Source: CAYQXJ01 sp964421565 (GTDB lineage Bacteria > Planctomycetota > Brocadiia > SM23-32). Taken from it: a stretch of 64,000 bases of DNA. Of this stretch, positions 16,308-24,459 are shown in pieces. The translations under genes and the position numbers were made by a program. Positions within the stretch are counted from its first letter, which is position 1. Each line of letters begins with the position of its first letter. A model generated the notes under the pieces. That model was given only the letters and a program-made list of their open reading frames with translations, had not been told where the DNA came from and did not search any database. The stretch lies in NCBI GenBank assembly GCA_964421565.1, contig CAYQXJ010000007.1:120691-184690 (forward strand), read 5' to 3'.

Positions 16308-17684
16308 TTAGCAGGTCACGTGCAACAGCAACGCCTTCCGGCCGCCGGCAGCATTGAAAGCATCAACCGCGTCCGGCGACGGTAGCGCCACCCAATCGAT
16401 GCCCCTGTGGCGGAGGAACTCTTCGCCATCTTCCGTCAGCTCCGCCGTGTCACTCTGGCCGGTACCGATCACAAGCAGGTCCGGGTTCCCCTTGCAGGTG
16501 CGCGCAAGTTCTCGCGGGCCGATTCTGTGGGAAGTGCCGTAGAGCTGCTTGGCGATCTTCTTCTTCCGTTTCTTCACCTTGCCGTCTGCACGGATGATCA
16601 CGTCGCGTTCGTACTCTTCTCCTCCGATGGTGACACTGCCGAACTTTGTGCCCTCAACTTGCGGATACTCGGGTTCATCTTCGTAGAGGTCAGAGGAAGG
16701 TCGAAGTCCAAGGTGCTGCTGAGCCAACGCGATGGCACCGAGCATCACAGCATCATCGCCGAGCATGGAGGGCACAACGCGCCCCCCCTCGCGGGCCCCC
16801 GGCAACGGGTCCGAAGCGACGATATCGACCACGATCGGCATCAGGAACTCCCGGCACGCCTCGATGACACCACCGCCCAGGACGATGACTTCCGGGTCGA
16901 GCAGGTGTCGCACGGACAGACACGCCAGCCCCCATACTCGGGCGGCGTTATGCACTACCTCCGTGACCAGGGGATCTTGCGCTTTGAGCGCCTTCTTCAG
17001 GCTACCGCTCTTGATGCGGCCGCTCAGCTGCTTATCGAGTATATCGGTGAGCGCGCTCTTACGTCCTTCCCCAAGGGCCGCCCGTATGTCGCGCTCGATG
17101 GCGGTGCGGCTTGCGATGGCCTCGAAGCAGCCGCTCCCTCCGCAACCGCACTGCGGCCCGTCCAGCTCCATGACCATGTGTCCGATCTCCCCCGCCGCCA
17201 ACCGCACTCCACGCACCAGTCGCCCACCCATCACGACCCCGCCGCCGATGCCGGTGCCGATGAACATGCCGACCACGCTCCGCGCTCCCCGCGCTGCTCC
17301 CAGCCAGACCTCCCCCAGTGTGCCCAGGTCTACATCGTTGCCGAGCGCTACAGGAGTGTCGAACCGCTCTTCGACCGGCTCTACCACCTGCAGCCCGCCG
17401 AGGTTCATGTTTGGTGTAGCCACCACACGTCCTTCGTGCTCGTTCACCACTCCGGCGATTGCGAGCCCGATGCCGTTCAGGTCATCGCCATGGGCGCCGC
17501 CTTCCTGGAGCAGGTCATCCACAGCCCCAAAGATCTGTTCGAGCGTCTCGGCAGCGGTCCCCTGCGCCGGTGTGCGCCGCTTCGCCCGGGCGAGCACAGA
17601 GCCCGAGCGCTCCGCGAGGACTGCCGCTGTGTTTGTGCCGCCTACGTCAATACCTATCCAGAGTCCCGCGTTCTGATCACTCAC
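16308..17684 (-). CDS. ROK-family sugar kinase fused to an Mth938-like domain
   Basis: 458 residues with two parts. Residues 1-325 are a ROK kinase: phosphate loop GIDVGGTNTAA (11-21), catalytic D117 in GNDVDLGTLGE, and the zinc site H169, C179, C181, C186 in GHMVMELDGPQCGCGGSGC. Residues 345-458 resemble the small Mth938/NDUFAF3 (DUF498) fold: KFGSVTIGGEEYERDVII, then LLVIGTGQSD, then an LLLHVTC ending. A lysine-rich linker (KVKKRKKKIAKQ) replaces the usual start of that domain's second half. ROK members phosphorylate glucose or other sugars. The fused domain has no settled enzymatic function. It lies between polyphosphate genes, so the phosphate donor could be unusual, but that is speculation. 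Confidence 0.85.
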   Translation of the reverse strand: MSDQNAGLWIGIDVGGTNTAAVLAERSGSVLARAKRRTPAQGTAAETLEQIFGAVDDLLQEGGAHGDDLNGIGLAIAGVVNEHEGRVVATPNMNLGGLQVVEPVEERFDTPVALGNDVDLGTLGEVWLGAARGARSVVGMFIGTGIGGGVVMGGRLVRGVRLAAGEIGHMVMELDGPQCGCGGSGCFEAIASRTAIERDIRAALGEGRKSALTDILDKQLSGRIKSGSLKKALKAQDPLVTEVVHNAARVWGLACLSVRHLLDPEVIVLGGGVIEACREFLMPIVVDIVASDPLPGAREGGRVVPSMLGDDAVMLGAIALAQQHLGLRPSSDLYEDEPEYPQVEGTKFGSVTIGGEEYERDVIIRADGKVKKRKKKIAKQLYGTSHRIGPRELARTCKGNPDLLVIGTGQSDTAELTEDGEEFLRHRGIDWVALPSPDAVDAFNAAGGRKALLLHVTC

Positions 17685-17735
17685 CGGATCGACTCCGCTG
17701 TTGCTCGCTCATGGTGGTGCGGATGTATGCGGTGC

Positions 17736-17762
17736 ATTATACTGCCTGTGGTGGATTGGCAA
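17736..17762 (-). promoter_or_regulatory. Probable promoter of the ROK-Mth938 gene
   Basis: Perfect TATAAT (17741-17736) with TTGCCA (17762-17757) 15 bases upstream on the minus strand; start near 17729, about 45 bases before the ATG at 17684. The spacer is short. Confidence 0.5.
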
Positions 17763-17909
17763 GTGCGCGGAGAGTGCGGCTGTCGCGAATCCGGGCCAGA
17801 AGCGCATTGCGCGAGTTTCTAACGGTTTTCTCATGCTGGTCAGGTAGCATTACAGTCACGGAATGCGATCGTTGCCGGCCTTGCGACATCGCTGACCAAG
17901 GAGGCTACG

Positions 17910-19487
17910 GTGGAGGCGCCAGACCACACCGAAATGCAGACGCCCGTCGCTGTTATTGACATCGGCTCCAACGAGTTGCGCATGGTCATCGCCCAGGTAC
18001 GTGCCGATGGGAACACCGAAGTCCTCGAACGGGCTCGCAGGGCTGTGCGGCTGGGGCATGATACCTTCCTGGAGCATCGCCTCAGCCAGAAGACGATGAA
18101 CGCCGCCATCTCCGTGCTGCGTGAGTACCGCCGCATGCTGGCCACCTACGGGGTGGAGACAGTGCGCGCCGTCGCGACCTCTGCGGTTCGAGAGGCGGGC
18201 AACATGGATGCCTTTCTGGATCGCATCGCCCGCACTGTGGGCTTGGACGTGGAGGTAATACAGACGACCGAGCAGGTTCGCCTCATAGCCCTCGCAATGC
18301 TGGACGATCTCGGAGACAGCCTGCCACTGCAGGGCACCAGCCTGATCGCGGAAGTGGGCGGTGGCAGCACGCTGCTGGCCGTGCTGCGGGGAGGTGAGAT
18401 CGCGGCCTCCCAGAGCTTCAACGTGGGATCGGTGCGCATGCAGGAGACGCTCGCTACGGCACGCGAGCCCGCTTCCCGCGCTGCACTCCTGCTGCGCCGG
18501 AACGCTCAGCGTACCATTGACCTGGCCAGCCGCGCCCTTGACCTTGATGAAGCCCGTACGTTCATCGCCATCGGAGGGGACGCACGCTTCGCGGCAGACC
18601 AGGTCGGCCAGCCGTCCGAGGCCGACGGGCTGCTCCGCGTGGCGTTGCAGGATCTGGACCACCTGGTCACGCAGTGTGCCTCTTGCAGCCCTGAAGAGTT
18701 GGCCCGGCGTTACGGCCTGCCCTACGCCGACGCCGAGACGCTGGTGCCTGCCCTGCTGGTCTACCAGCAATTGCTCGAGGCGGTGGACACGGACACCATG
18801 CTCGTTAGCCATGTATCGATGCGTGACGGCCTGGTGCTCGACCTGCCCCGCTATCTTACCGGTGAGGAGGACCCCCAGATCGTCGCAGGGATGCTGCGTT
18901 CGGCGCGCTCTATCGGACAGAAGTACGCCTATGACCAGCCGCACGCAGAACACGTCTCGGAGCTTGCTGTGCAGCTCTTCGATGCGTTGCGGGATGAGCA
19001 TTTCCTGACACCGCGGCATCGCCTGTTGCTGCGTGTTGCAGGCCTGGTGCACGACGTCGGCGTTTTCGTGAGCAGTTTGGCGCATCATAAGCACAGCTAC
19101 TACTTGCTCATCCATTCGGAGATCTTCGGCTTGAGCCGGGACGACATAGTCACCGTGGCACAGGTCGCCCGCTATCACCGACGCAGCATGCCCAAATCGA
19201 CACACCTTGAGTACAACGCGCTCAACCGTGACCAGCGCCTCATCATCAACAAGCTCGCGGCCATCCTGCGGGTGGCGGACGCGTTGGACCGCGGCCACTG
19301 GCAGCAGCTTCGGCAAGTTGAGTTCCAGCACGAACGAGAAGACCTGGTCATATACACAACGGCCGGTACGGACCTGGCGCTGGAGCGACGGGCCCTGGCG
19401 GAGAAGGCCGACCTGTTCGAAGAAGTTTTTGGCATGCACGTGCGACTCGAACCGGCAACCACGCTCCCAGGTGGGGCCGACCCGTGA
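17910..19487 (+). CDS. ppx: Exopolyphosphatase / guanosine pentaphosphatase (Ppx/GppA)
   Basis: 525 residues from a GTG at 17910 with AAGGAGG five bases upstream. Ppx/GppA enzymes release phosphate from polyphosphate or pppGpp. The ASKHA core has DIGSNELRMVIAQV near the N-terminus, the catalytic-glutamate region IQTTEQVRL and the second phosphate loop EVGGGSTLLAV. The C-terminal part is the HD-type domain with GLVHDVGVF and ILRVADALDRGH, so this is the long form. The polyphosphate kinase gene follows 25 bases later; the pair turns polyP over. Which of the two substrates dominates cannot be told. Confidence 0.93.
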   Translation: MEAPDHTEMQTPVAVIDIGSNELRMVIAQVRADGNTEVLERARRAVRLGHDTFLEHRLSQKTMNAAISVLREYRRMLATYGVETVRAVATSAVREAGNMDAFLDRIARTVGLDVEVIQTTEQVRLIALAMLDDLGDSLPLQGTSLIAEVGGGSTLLAVLRGGEIAASQSFNVGSVRMQETLATAREPASRAALLLRRNAQRTIDLASRALDLDEARTFIAIGGDARFAADQVGQPSEADGLLRVALQDLDHLVTQCASCSPEELARRYGLPYADAETLVPALLVYQQLLEAVDTDTMLVSHVSMRDGLVLDLPRYLTGEEDPQIVAGMLRSARSIGQKYAYDQPHAEHVSELAVQLFDALRDEHFLTPRHRLLLRVAGLVHDVGVFVSSLAHHKHSYYLLIHSEIFGLSRDDIVTVAQVARYHRRSMPKSTHLEYNALNRDQRLIINKLAAILRVADALDRGHWQQLRQVEFQHEREDLVIYTTAGTDLALERRALAEKADLFEEVFGMHVRLEPATTLPGGADP

Positions 19488-19512
19488 CGCATCACTCAGC
19501 GGAACCTGCGCC

Positions 19513-21648
19513 ATGAGTTCAGATGCTAGCGCCGAGCATGAAAACCTGAGCCTGGACGGCGGGCAGGCGTTCGTGAACCGCGAACTGAGCTGGCTGGAGT
19601 TCAACGAGCGTGTACTCCAACAGGGCAGGGATCGACAGGTCCCCCTGATGGAGCGGCTCAAGTTCCTTGCTATCGTTTGTTCCAACCTCGACGAGTTCTT
19701 CATGATCCGTGTCGGGGGGCTGATGCAGCAACACGATGCCGGCGCGGAGGTGCGCGACATTAGCGGGATGACGCCCGCAGAGCAGCTTGGCACCATAGGG
19801 GTTCGCGCCCACAGAATGACCAGAGACCACAGCGAGGCAGTGAAGGCCGTCTTCAGGGAGTTGGCCGGACACGACCTGCACCTCCTCGCAGCGGCGGACG
19901 TGAACCCCGAACAGGCCGGCTATCTCGACTCTTACTTCGAGTCCGAGGTTCTGCCCCTGCTCACCCCCCTGGCGACGGAGGAACTGGCCCCCTTCCCTTC
20001 ACTGCCCGGCCTTTCGCTTAACCTGGCGCTAATGCTTGAGCATCCGGACTATGAGAACCCGCGCATCGCTGTCGTCCCCCTGCCCGCAAATCTACCCCGG
20101 TTCATCACGCTTCCGGCTGCGCACGGGTTACACCTTGCCCGGCTTGAGCACGTTGTCCGGCGGGGTGTGCATCGCTTGTTTCCAGGCAGTCGAGTCGCCG
20201 GTTCGGCCCTGTTTCGGTTGGCGCGTGATGCCGACGTCGCCATTGCGGAGGACGAAGCCGCTGATCTTCTGAACTCAGTGGAGGATGCCGTGCGGGAGCG
20301 TCGCCGGCGGGCCGTCGTGCGGCTCGAGGTAAGTGCTGATTCCGCCCCCTACCTGCGAAGCTGGCTGCAGAAACGTTACCAGGTCTCTGAGCGCGACCTG
20401 TATGAGGTGGATGGGTTGCTGGCAGCCTCCGATCTGATGTCCCTTGCCGCGCGCCCGGGGTTCGACGAGCTGCGCTACAAGCCCTGGCCTCCCCAGCCAG
20501 CCAGAGACCTGCTCGGGGCGCAGGACATCTGGAGTGCCCTGCAGGAGCGTGATGCGCTGTTGCTCCATCCATACGAGTCATTCGAACCGGTAGTCTCACT
20601 GCTTGAGCGAGCTGCCGAGGACCCGAGTGTGCTCGCAATCAAGCAGACCCTGTATCGCACCAGCGGTCAGTCACCCATTGTCGCCGCGCTTGCTGCGGCG
20701 GCACAGAAGGGCAAGCAGGTGATCGTTCTGGTCGAGCTGAAGGCCAGATTCGACGAAGCGCGCAACGTGCACTGGGCTCGACGGCTCGAAGATGCGGGCT
20801 GCCACGTCATCTACGGGATCGCCGGCCTGAAGACCCACGCGAAGGTGCTTCTGATCATCCGCCGGGAATCCCACGGCATACGTCGCTACGTTCACCTGTC
20901 AACTGGCAACTACAACAGCCGCACGGCGAAACTGTACTCCGACATCGGGCTGATGACGACAGATCCTGACGTGGCGGCCGACGCTTCTGCGTTCTTCAAC
21001 CTGTTGACGGGTTACTCCCAGGAGGTCGGCTGGTCGCAGTTCAGCATATCACCCACCGGCTTGCGCCAGCAGGTCGTCGAGATGATTGACCGCGAGGTGC
21101 GCGCCTCCACGCCTGACCAGCCGGGCCTGATAACTGCGAAGATGAACTCGCTGCAGGACGAAGAGGTCATACGGGCGCTGTACCGCGCCTCCAGGGCAGG
21201 GGTGCGCATACGTCTGAACGTGCGTGGCATCTGCTGTCTGCGCCCTGGCGTGGCGGGGCTTTCGGATACGATAGAGGTCACCTCCATCGTGGATCGCTAT
21301 CTGGAGCATGCACGGGTCTACTGCTTCCGCAATGGCGGCCACGAAGAAGTCTACCTTGCCAGTGCTGACTGGATGAGCCGCAACCTGGACCGACGCCTCG
21401 AGGTGCTGTTCCCCGTGAATGACCCACGCCTTCGGCGCCGCCTCCAGGGGTGGATGGAGGTCTACTTCGCCGACAACGTCAAGGCGCGGCGAATGCTTCC
21501 CGACGGCACCTACGAGAGGGTGCCCCCGCAGGGGCCGTTGCGGCGAGCCCAGGAGGAGCTGTACCGCGAAGCCGTGACGGCTGTTGAGTCGGAGGAACGT
21601 GCCCCGCTGCAGTTCCGCCCGCTGCGCAGCCCAAAGGCTGCTGATTAG
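19513..21648 (+). CDS. ppk1: Polyphosphate kinase 1
   Basis: 711 residues from the ATG at 19513; the frame stays open upstream inside ppx but the family start VNRELSWLEFNERVLQQ follows this ATG. Reversibly polymerises the gamma phosphate of ATP. The autophosphorylated histidine is H461 in RRYVHLSTGNYNSRTAKLY, equivalent to E. coli H435. The N-terminal, head and two PLD-like catalytic domains are all present, and the C-terminal SADWMSRNLDRRLEVLFPV motif is intact. Co-directional with ppx, 25 bases apart, giving a classic polyP module. Confidence 0.95.
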   Translation: MSSDASAEHENLSLDGGQAFVNRELSWLEFNERVLQQGRDRQVPLMERLKFLAIVCSNLDEFFMIRVGGLMQQHDAGAEVRDISGMTPAEQLGTIGVRAHRMTRDHSEAVKAVFRELAGHDLHLLAAADVNPEQAGYLDSYFESEVLPLLTPLATEELAPFPSLPGLSLNLALMLEHPDYENPRIAVVPLPANLPRFITLPAAHGLHLARLEHVVRRGVHRLFPGSRVAGSALFRLARDADVAIAEDEAADLLNSVEDAVRERRRRAVVRLEVSADSAPYLRSWLQKRYQVSERDLYEVDGLLAASDLMSLAARPGFDELRYKPWPPQPARDLLGAQDIWSALQERDALLLHPYESFEPVVSLLERAAEDPSVLAIKQTLYRTSGQSPIVAALAAAAQKGKQVIVLVELKARFDEARNVHWARRLEDAGCHVIYGIAGLKTHAKVLLIIRRESHGIRRYVHLSTGNYNSRTAKLYSDIGLMTTDPDVAADASAFFNLLTGYSQEVGWSQFSISPTGLRQQVVEMIDREVRASTPDQPGLITAKMNSLQDEEVIRALYRASRAGVRIRLNVRGICCLRPGVAGLSDTIEVTSIVDRYLEHARVYCFRNGGHEEVYLASADWMSRNLDRRLEVLFPVNDPRLRRRLQGWMEVYFADNVKARRMLPDGTYERVPPQGPLRRAQEELYREAVTAVESEERAPLQFRPLRSPKAAD

Positions 21649-21702
21649 TGGCAGGTTCGGCTGGTTGTAGGAATCTGGGCGGTTGGTAGTGTACAGGAAG
21701 GT

Positions 21703-21778
21703 TGGTGGAGACGAGGGGATTCGAACCCCCGACCTCGGCAATGCGAATGCCGCGCTCTCCCAGCTGAGCTACGTCCCC
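21703..21778 (-). tRNA. tRNA-Ala (anticodon CGC)
   Basis: 76 bases including an encoded CCA. Acceptor GGGGACG pairs with CGTCTCC (one G-U). D arm GCTCAGCTGGGAGAGC. Anticodon stem CGGCA/TGCCG with loop TTCGCAT gives anticodon CGC, reading GCG. T loop TTCGAAT is in a GGGGG/CCCCT stem. A near-consensus promoter lies just upstream. Confidence 0.97.
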
Positions 21779-21789
21779 ACACTCGCTGC

Positions 21790-21818
21790 ATTATAGTGCA
21801 GAGGCCGGGAGGCAGCAA
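21790..21818 (-). promoter_or_regulatory. Promoter of tRNA-Ala
   Basis: TTGCTG (21818-21813), 17-base spacer and perfect TATAAT (21795-21790) on the minus strand, with transcription expected to begin near 21783, five bases before the mature 5' end. Confidence 0.7.
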
Positions 21819-21842
21819 ACGTACGGCGGTGGCGCACAGGGC

Positions 21843-23060
21843 TCAATCGCGCTGCGGATGTACGCCCAGGAATTCGGCCATCAGTTCGTGCCCGTCCGAG
21901 ATCTCAACCTCCGCGGCCTCCGCCGTCGACTCGGCGAACGGAAGTCCCGAGCGAGCCCCAATGCCTGCGCCCCACATCGCGAAGGGCACGTGGCCCCGTT
22001 CGTGGCGACCATCCTCTACGCCTGTTATGTGGTCAGGCACAACCATGAGCCGAAGGCCCCCGGCTTCCTCGCGCGCCATCACGGGCCCGAGGATTTCCCG
22101 ATCTATCTGCTCCAAGGCGCGGATCTTCTTCTTGACGTCACGTTCGTGACCGGCTTCGTCCGGCGCCTCAACGTGTACCAACACCAGATCGTAACGCTCC
22201 AGGGCATCTATGGCGTAGCGCCCCTTGGCGGCGTAGTCAGTATCCACATAGCCTGTTGCGCCCGGCACTTCGATGACGTCCCAGCCGATGAGGCGCCCCA
22301 ATCCGCGCACGAGGTTGACGGCACTGATACACGCTCCGCGGACGCCGTATGACGCTTCGAAATCCCTCAGAAGCGGCTTCTTGCCGGGGCTCCATGGCCA
22401 TACCATGTTCGCGGGGTTCTTGCCCAGGTCAATGCGAACCTGGTTCACCTCATGCCCTTGCAGGATGTCACGCGACGCCCGCATGAGTCCCGCCAGCGTC
22501 TCGGCACCCTCCCCCCGAGGCAGGTTCCCCCAAATCGAGCCCCCCACGACGTCGTGAGGGGGGACAGTTTCCAGATCAAGCCCCTCAGGGCCGCTGTACA
22601 GCATGATATGACGATAGCTTACGCCGCGGTGGAAAGAGAGCGTCTCCCCGCCGAGCCGGATCTGCAACGCGTCCAGCAGCACGCCTGCCTCCTCGGTGCT
22701 GATATGGCCCGCTGTGAAGTCTGCAAGCGTGTCGTCGGCAACGGTCACCAGGTTGCAGCGGAAAGCCCAGTCGGAGTCTTGCAGTTCGATCCCCAGGTCG
22801 GCCGCCTCCAGGGGGCCTCGCCCGGTGTAATGCTGCAACGGGTCGTAGCCCATCAGGCTCATCATGGCCACTGAACTGCCGGGCGTCATCTGTCGGGGCA
22901 CATGATTCGTGACCCCCAGCAGGCCTTCCATCGACGCCCGGTCCATATTCGGGGTTCGGGCGGCCTGCAGGGGTGTCCTCCCACCCAGTCGAGTCACTGG
23001 ATGGTCGGCCGCTCCGTCCGGGACGACGATCACGAACTTCAGGGGCTTCTCCTTACTCAT
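21843..23060 (-). CDS. ApgM-family protein: cofactor-independent phosphoglycerate mutase or proposed homoserine kinase
   Basis: 405 residues of the archaeal-type, 2,3-BPG-independent mutase family in the alkaline phosphatase superfamily. The N-terminal metal and nucleophile regions are FVIVVPDGAAD and MTPGSSVAMMSLMGYDP (Ser nucleophile). C-terminal metal ligands occur in HVEAPDEAGH and VVPDHITGVEDGRHERGHVPF. Its ATG overlaps the stop of homoserine dehydrogenase by three bases. A bacterial branch of this family has been proposed to be an alternative homoserine kinase because of exactly this clustering with threonine genes. Both roles remain open; the tight overlap favours the threonine pathway. 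Confidence 0.85.
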   Translation of the reverse strand: MSKEKPLKFVIVVPDGAADHPVTRLGGRTPLQAARTPNMDRASMEGLLGVTNHVPRQMTPGSSVAMMSLMGYDPLQHYTGRGPLEAADLGIELQDSDWAFRCNLVTVADDTLADFTAGHISTEEAGVLLDALQIRLGGETLSFHRGVSYRHIMLYSGPEGLDLETVPPHDVVGGSIWGNLPRGEGAETLAGLMRASRDILQGHEVNQVRIDLGKNPANMVWPWSPGKKPLLRDFEASYGVRGACISAVNLVRGLGRLIGWDVIEVPGATGYVDTDYAAKGRYAIDALERYDLVLVHVEAPDEAGHERDVKKKIRALEQIDREILGPVMAREEAGGLRLMVVPDHITGVEDGRHERGHVPFAMWGAGIGARSGLPFAESTAEAAEVEISDGHELMAEFLGVHPQRD

Positions 23061-24385
23061 CCGGGCTCTCCCAAATCGCCACGGATATCTTCCACACGGA
23101 TCATGCGGGTCGAGCCTGCCCGGACAGTGCCCAGGCGATTGATGCGATCCAGAGCGCGCCGCATGGCGCCGTTGGGTGCCTGGTGCGTCATAAAGACCAC
23201 CGGCACCGTTGCCTGATCCGAGGGGCAGGCCTCTTGCTGGCGCACTGAGGCGATGCTGATATCCTCTTCGCCGAGTATACCGGCCACTTGCGCCAGAACT
23301 CCGGGGCGGTCGGCACAGTCCAAACGGAAGTAGTAGCGTGTCGCAATCTGTTCTATGGGCACCGCATCCGCCGCCACAACTTGCCCGAACTGTCCGAGAG
23401 CAGCAAAGCTTGCCTGATAGGTGCCGAGAGCGAGCCGCGCAATATCGGCTACGACGGCCGCGGCTGTCGGCTCACGCCCGGCGCCTCTGCCGGTCAGCAC
23501 TATCTCTCCCACGTGGCTGCCGTGCACGCAGACAGCGTTATATACTCCGTCCACTGAGGCGAGAGGATGATGCATATGCAGCAAGGCGGGGTGGACGCGA
23601 AGCTCCACCTTGTCACCACGGCGGACCCCGACCGCGAGCAGCTTAGTGGTGTATCCCATCGACTGCGCGTAGCGCAGGTCGCTCAGTTCGATGCCGCTTA
23701 TGCCCTCGCAGTAGATGTCCGCCATAGAGACATTGCAGCCGAATGCAAGCCGCGCGAGCACCGCGAGCTTATGCGCGCTGTCTGCGCCTTCCACGTCGAG
23801 GGTCGGGTCGGCCTCGGCGTAGCCCGCCCGCTGCGCCTCTGCCAATGCCTGAGCGTAGTCAATACCCGTCCGAAGCATTCGCGTGAGGATGTAGTTGCAC
23901 GTGCCGTTCAGGATTCCGTAGACGCTCTGGATACGGTCACCGACAAGGCTGTCGCGTATGGCGGCAACGACGGGGATTCCCCCGGCGACCGCCGCCTCAT
24001 ATGCGATGGAGCGGCCGACTGAGCGGGCCAGGCGGAACAGATCATCTCCGGCTTCGGCCAGAAGCGCCTTATTCGCCGTGACCACGTGTTTGCCGGCGCG
24101 CAGGGCCCTCTCCGTCACCTCACGCGCAGCCGTGGTGCCGCCGAAGAGCTCGATGACTACGGCAATCTCCGCATCGCTGAGGGCCTTCTGCCAGTGTTCA
24201 GTAATGATCAGGTCAGCGGATGAGCCAATGTCTGCGCCCACCTCTTCAGTACGCGCGTCCACGATGTACTTCAGCTTGATCCGCCTCCCCATGCGGTCCT
24301 GCACGCCGCTCTCGCCGAGCAACATGCGCGCCACCCCTGTGCCAACCGTACCGCAGCCGAATAGGGCCACTTTGCAGTCGTTCAT
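23057..24385 (-). CDS. hom: Homoserine dehydrogenase
   Basis: 442 residues from the ATG at 24385 (GAGG seven bases upstream); the open frame begins 78 bases earlier without a good ribosome-binding site. Reduces aspartate semialdehyde to homoserine for threonine and methionine. The NAD(P) loop ALFGCGTVGTGVARMLL is at the N-terminus, the catalytic region contains EGADSAHKLAVLARLAFG, and the last 90 residues form an ACT domain (YYFRLDCADRPGVLAQVAG), indicating allosteric control, typically by threonine. It forms a two-gene unit with the ApgM-like gene; 74 bases separate it from the GH57 gene upstream. Confidence 0.95.
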   Translation of the reverse strand: MNDCKVALFGCGTVGTGVARMLLGESGVQDRMGRRIKLKYIVDARTEEVGADIGSSADLIITEHWQKALSDAEIAVVIELFGGTTAAREVTERALRAGKHVVTANKALLAEAGDDLFRLARSVGRSIAYEAAVAGGIPVVAAIRDSLVGDRIQSVYGILNGTCNYILTRMLRTGIDYAQALAEAQRAGYAEADPTLDVEGADSAHKLAVLARLAFGCNVSMADIYCEGISGIELSDLRYAQSMGYTTKLLAVGVRRGDKVELRVHPALLHMHHPLASVDGVYNAVCVHGSHVGEIVLTGRGAGREPTAAAVVADIARLALGTYQASFAALGQFGQVVAADAVPIEQIATRYYFRLDCADRPGVLAQVAGILGEEDISIASVRQQEACPSDQATVPVVFMTHQAPNGAMRRALDRINRLGTVRAGSTRMIRVEDIRGDLGEPG

Positions 24386-24459
24386 GAATGACCTCGCATG
24401 CGTTTCAGCAGGAGCGACGAAGCGACAGGGCGCGAGTATAGGCCGCCTGTGCCAACCTG

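Noticed and set aside
16407..17822. 471-codon plus-strand frame
   Set aside because: Antisense to the ROK-Mth938 gene, no recognisable domain.
17856..19796. 646-codon minus-strand frame
   Set aside because: Antisense to ppx and the start of ppk1; the sense genes carry all family motifs.
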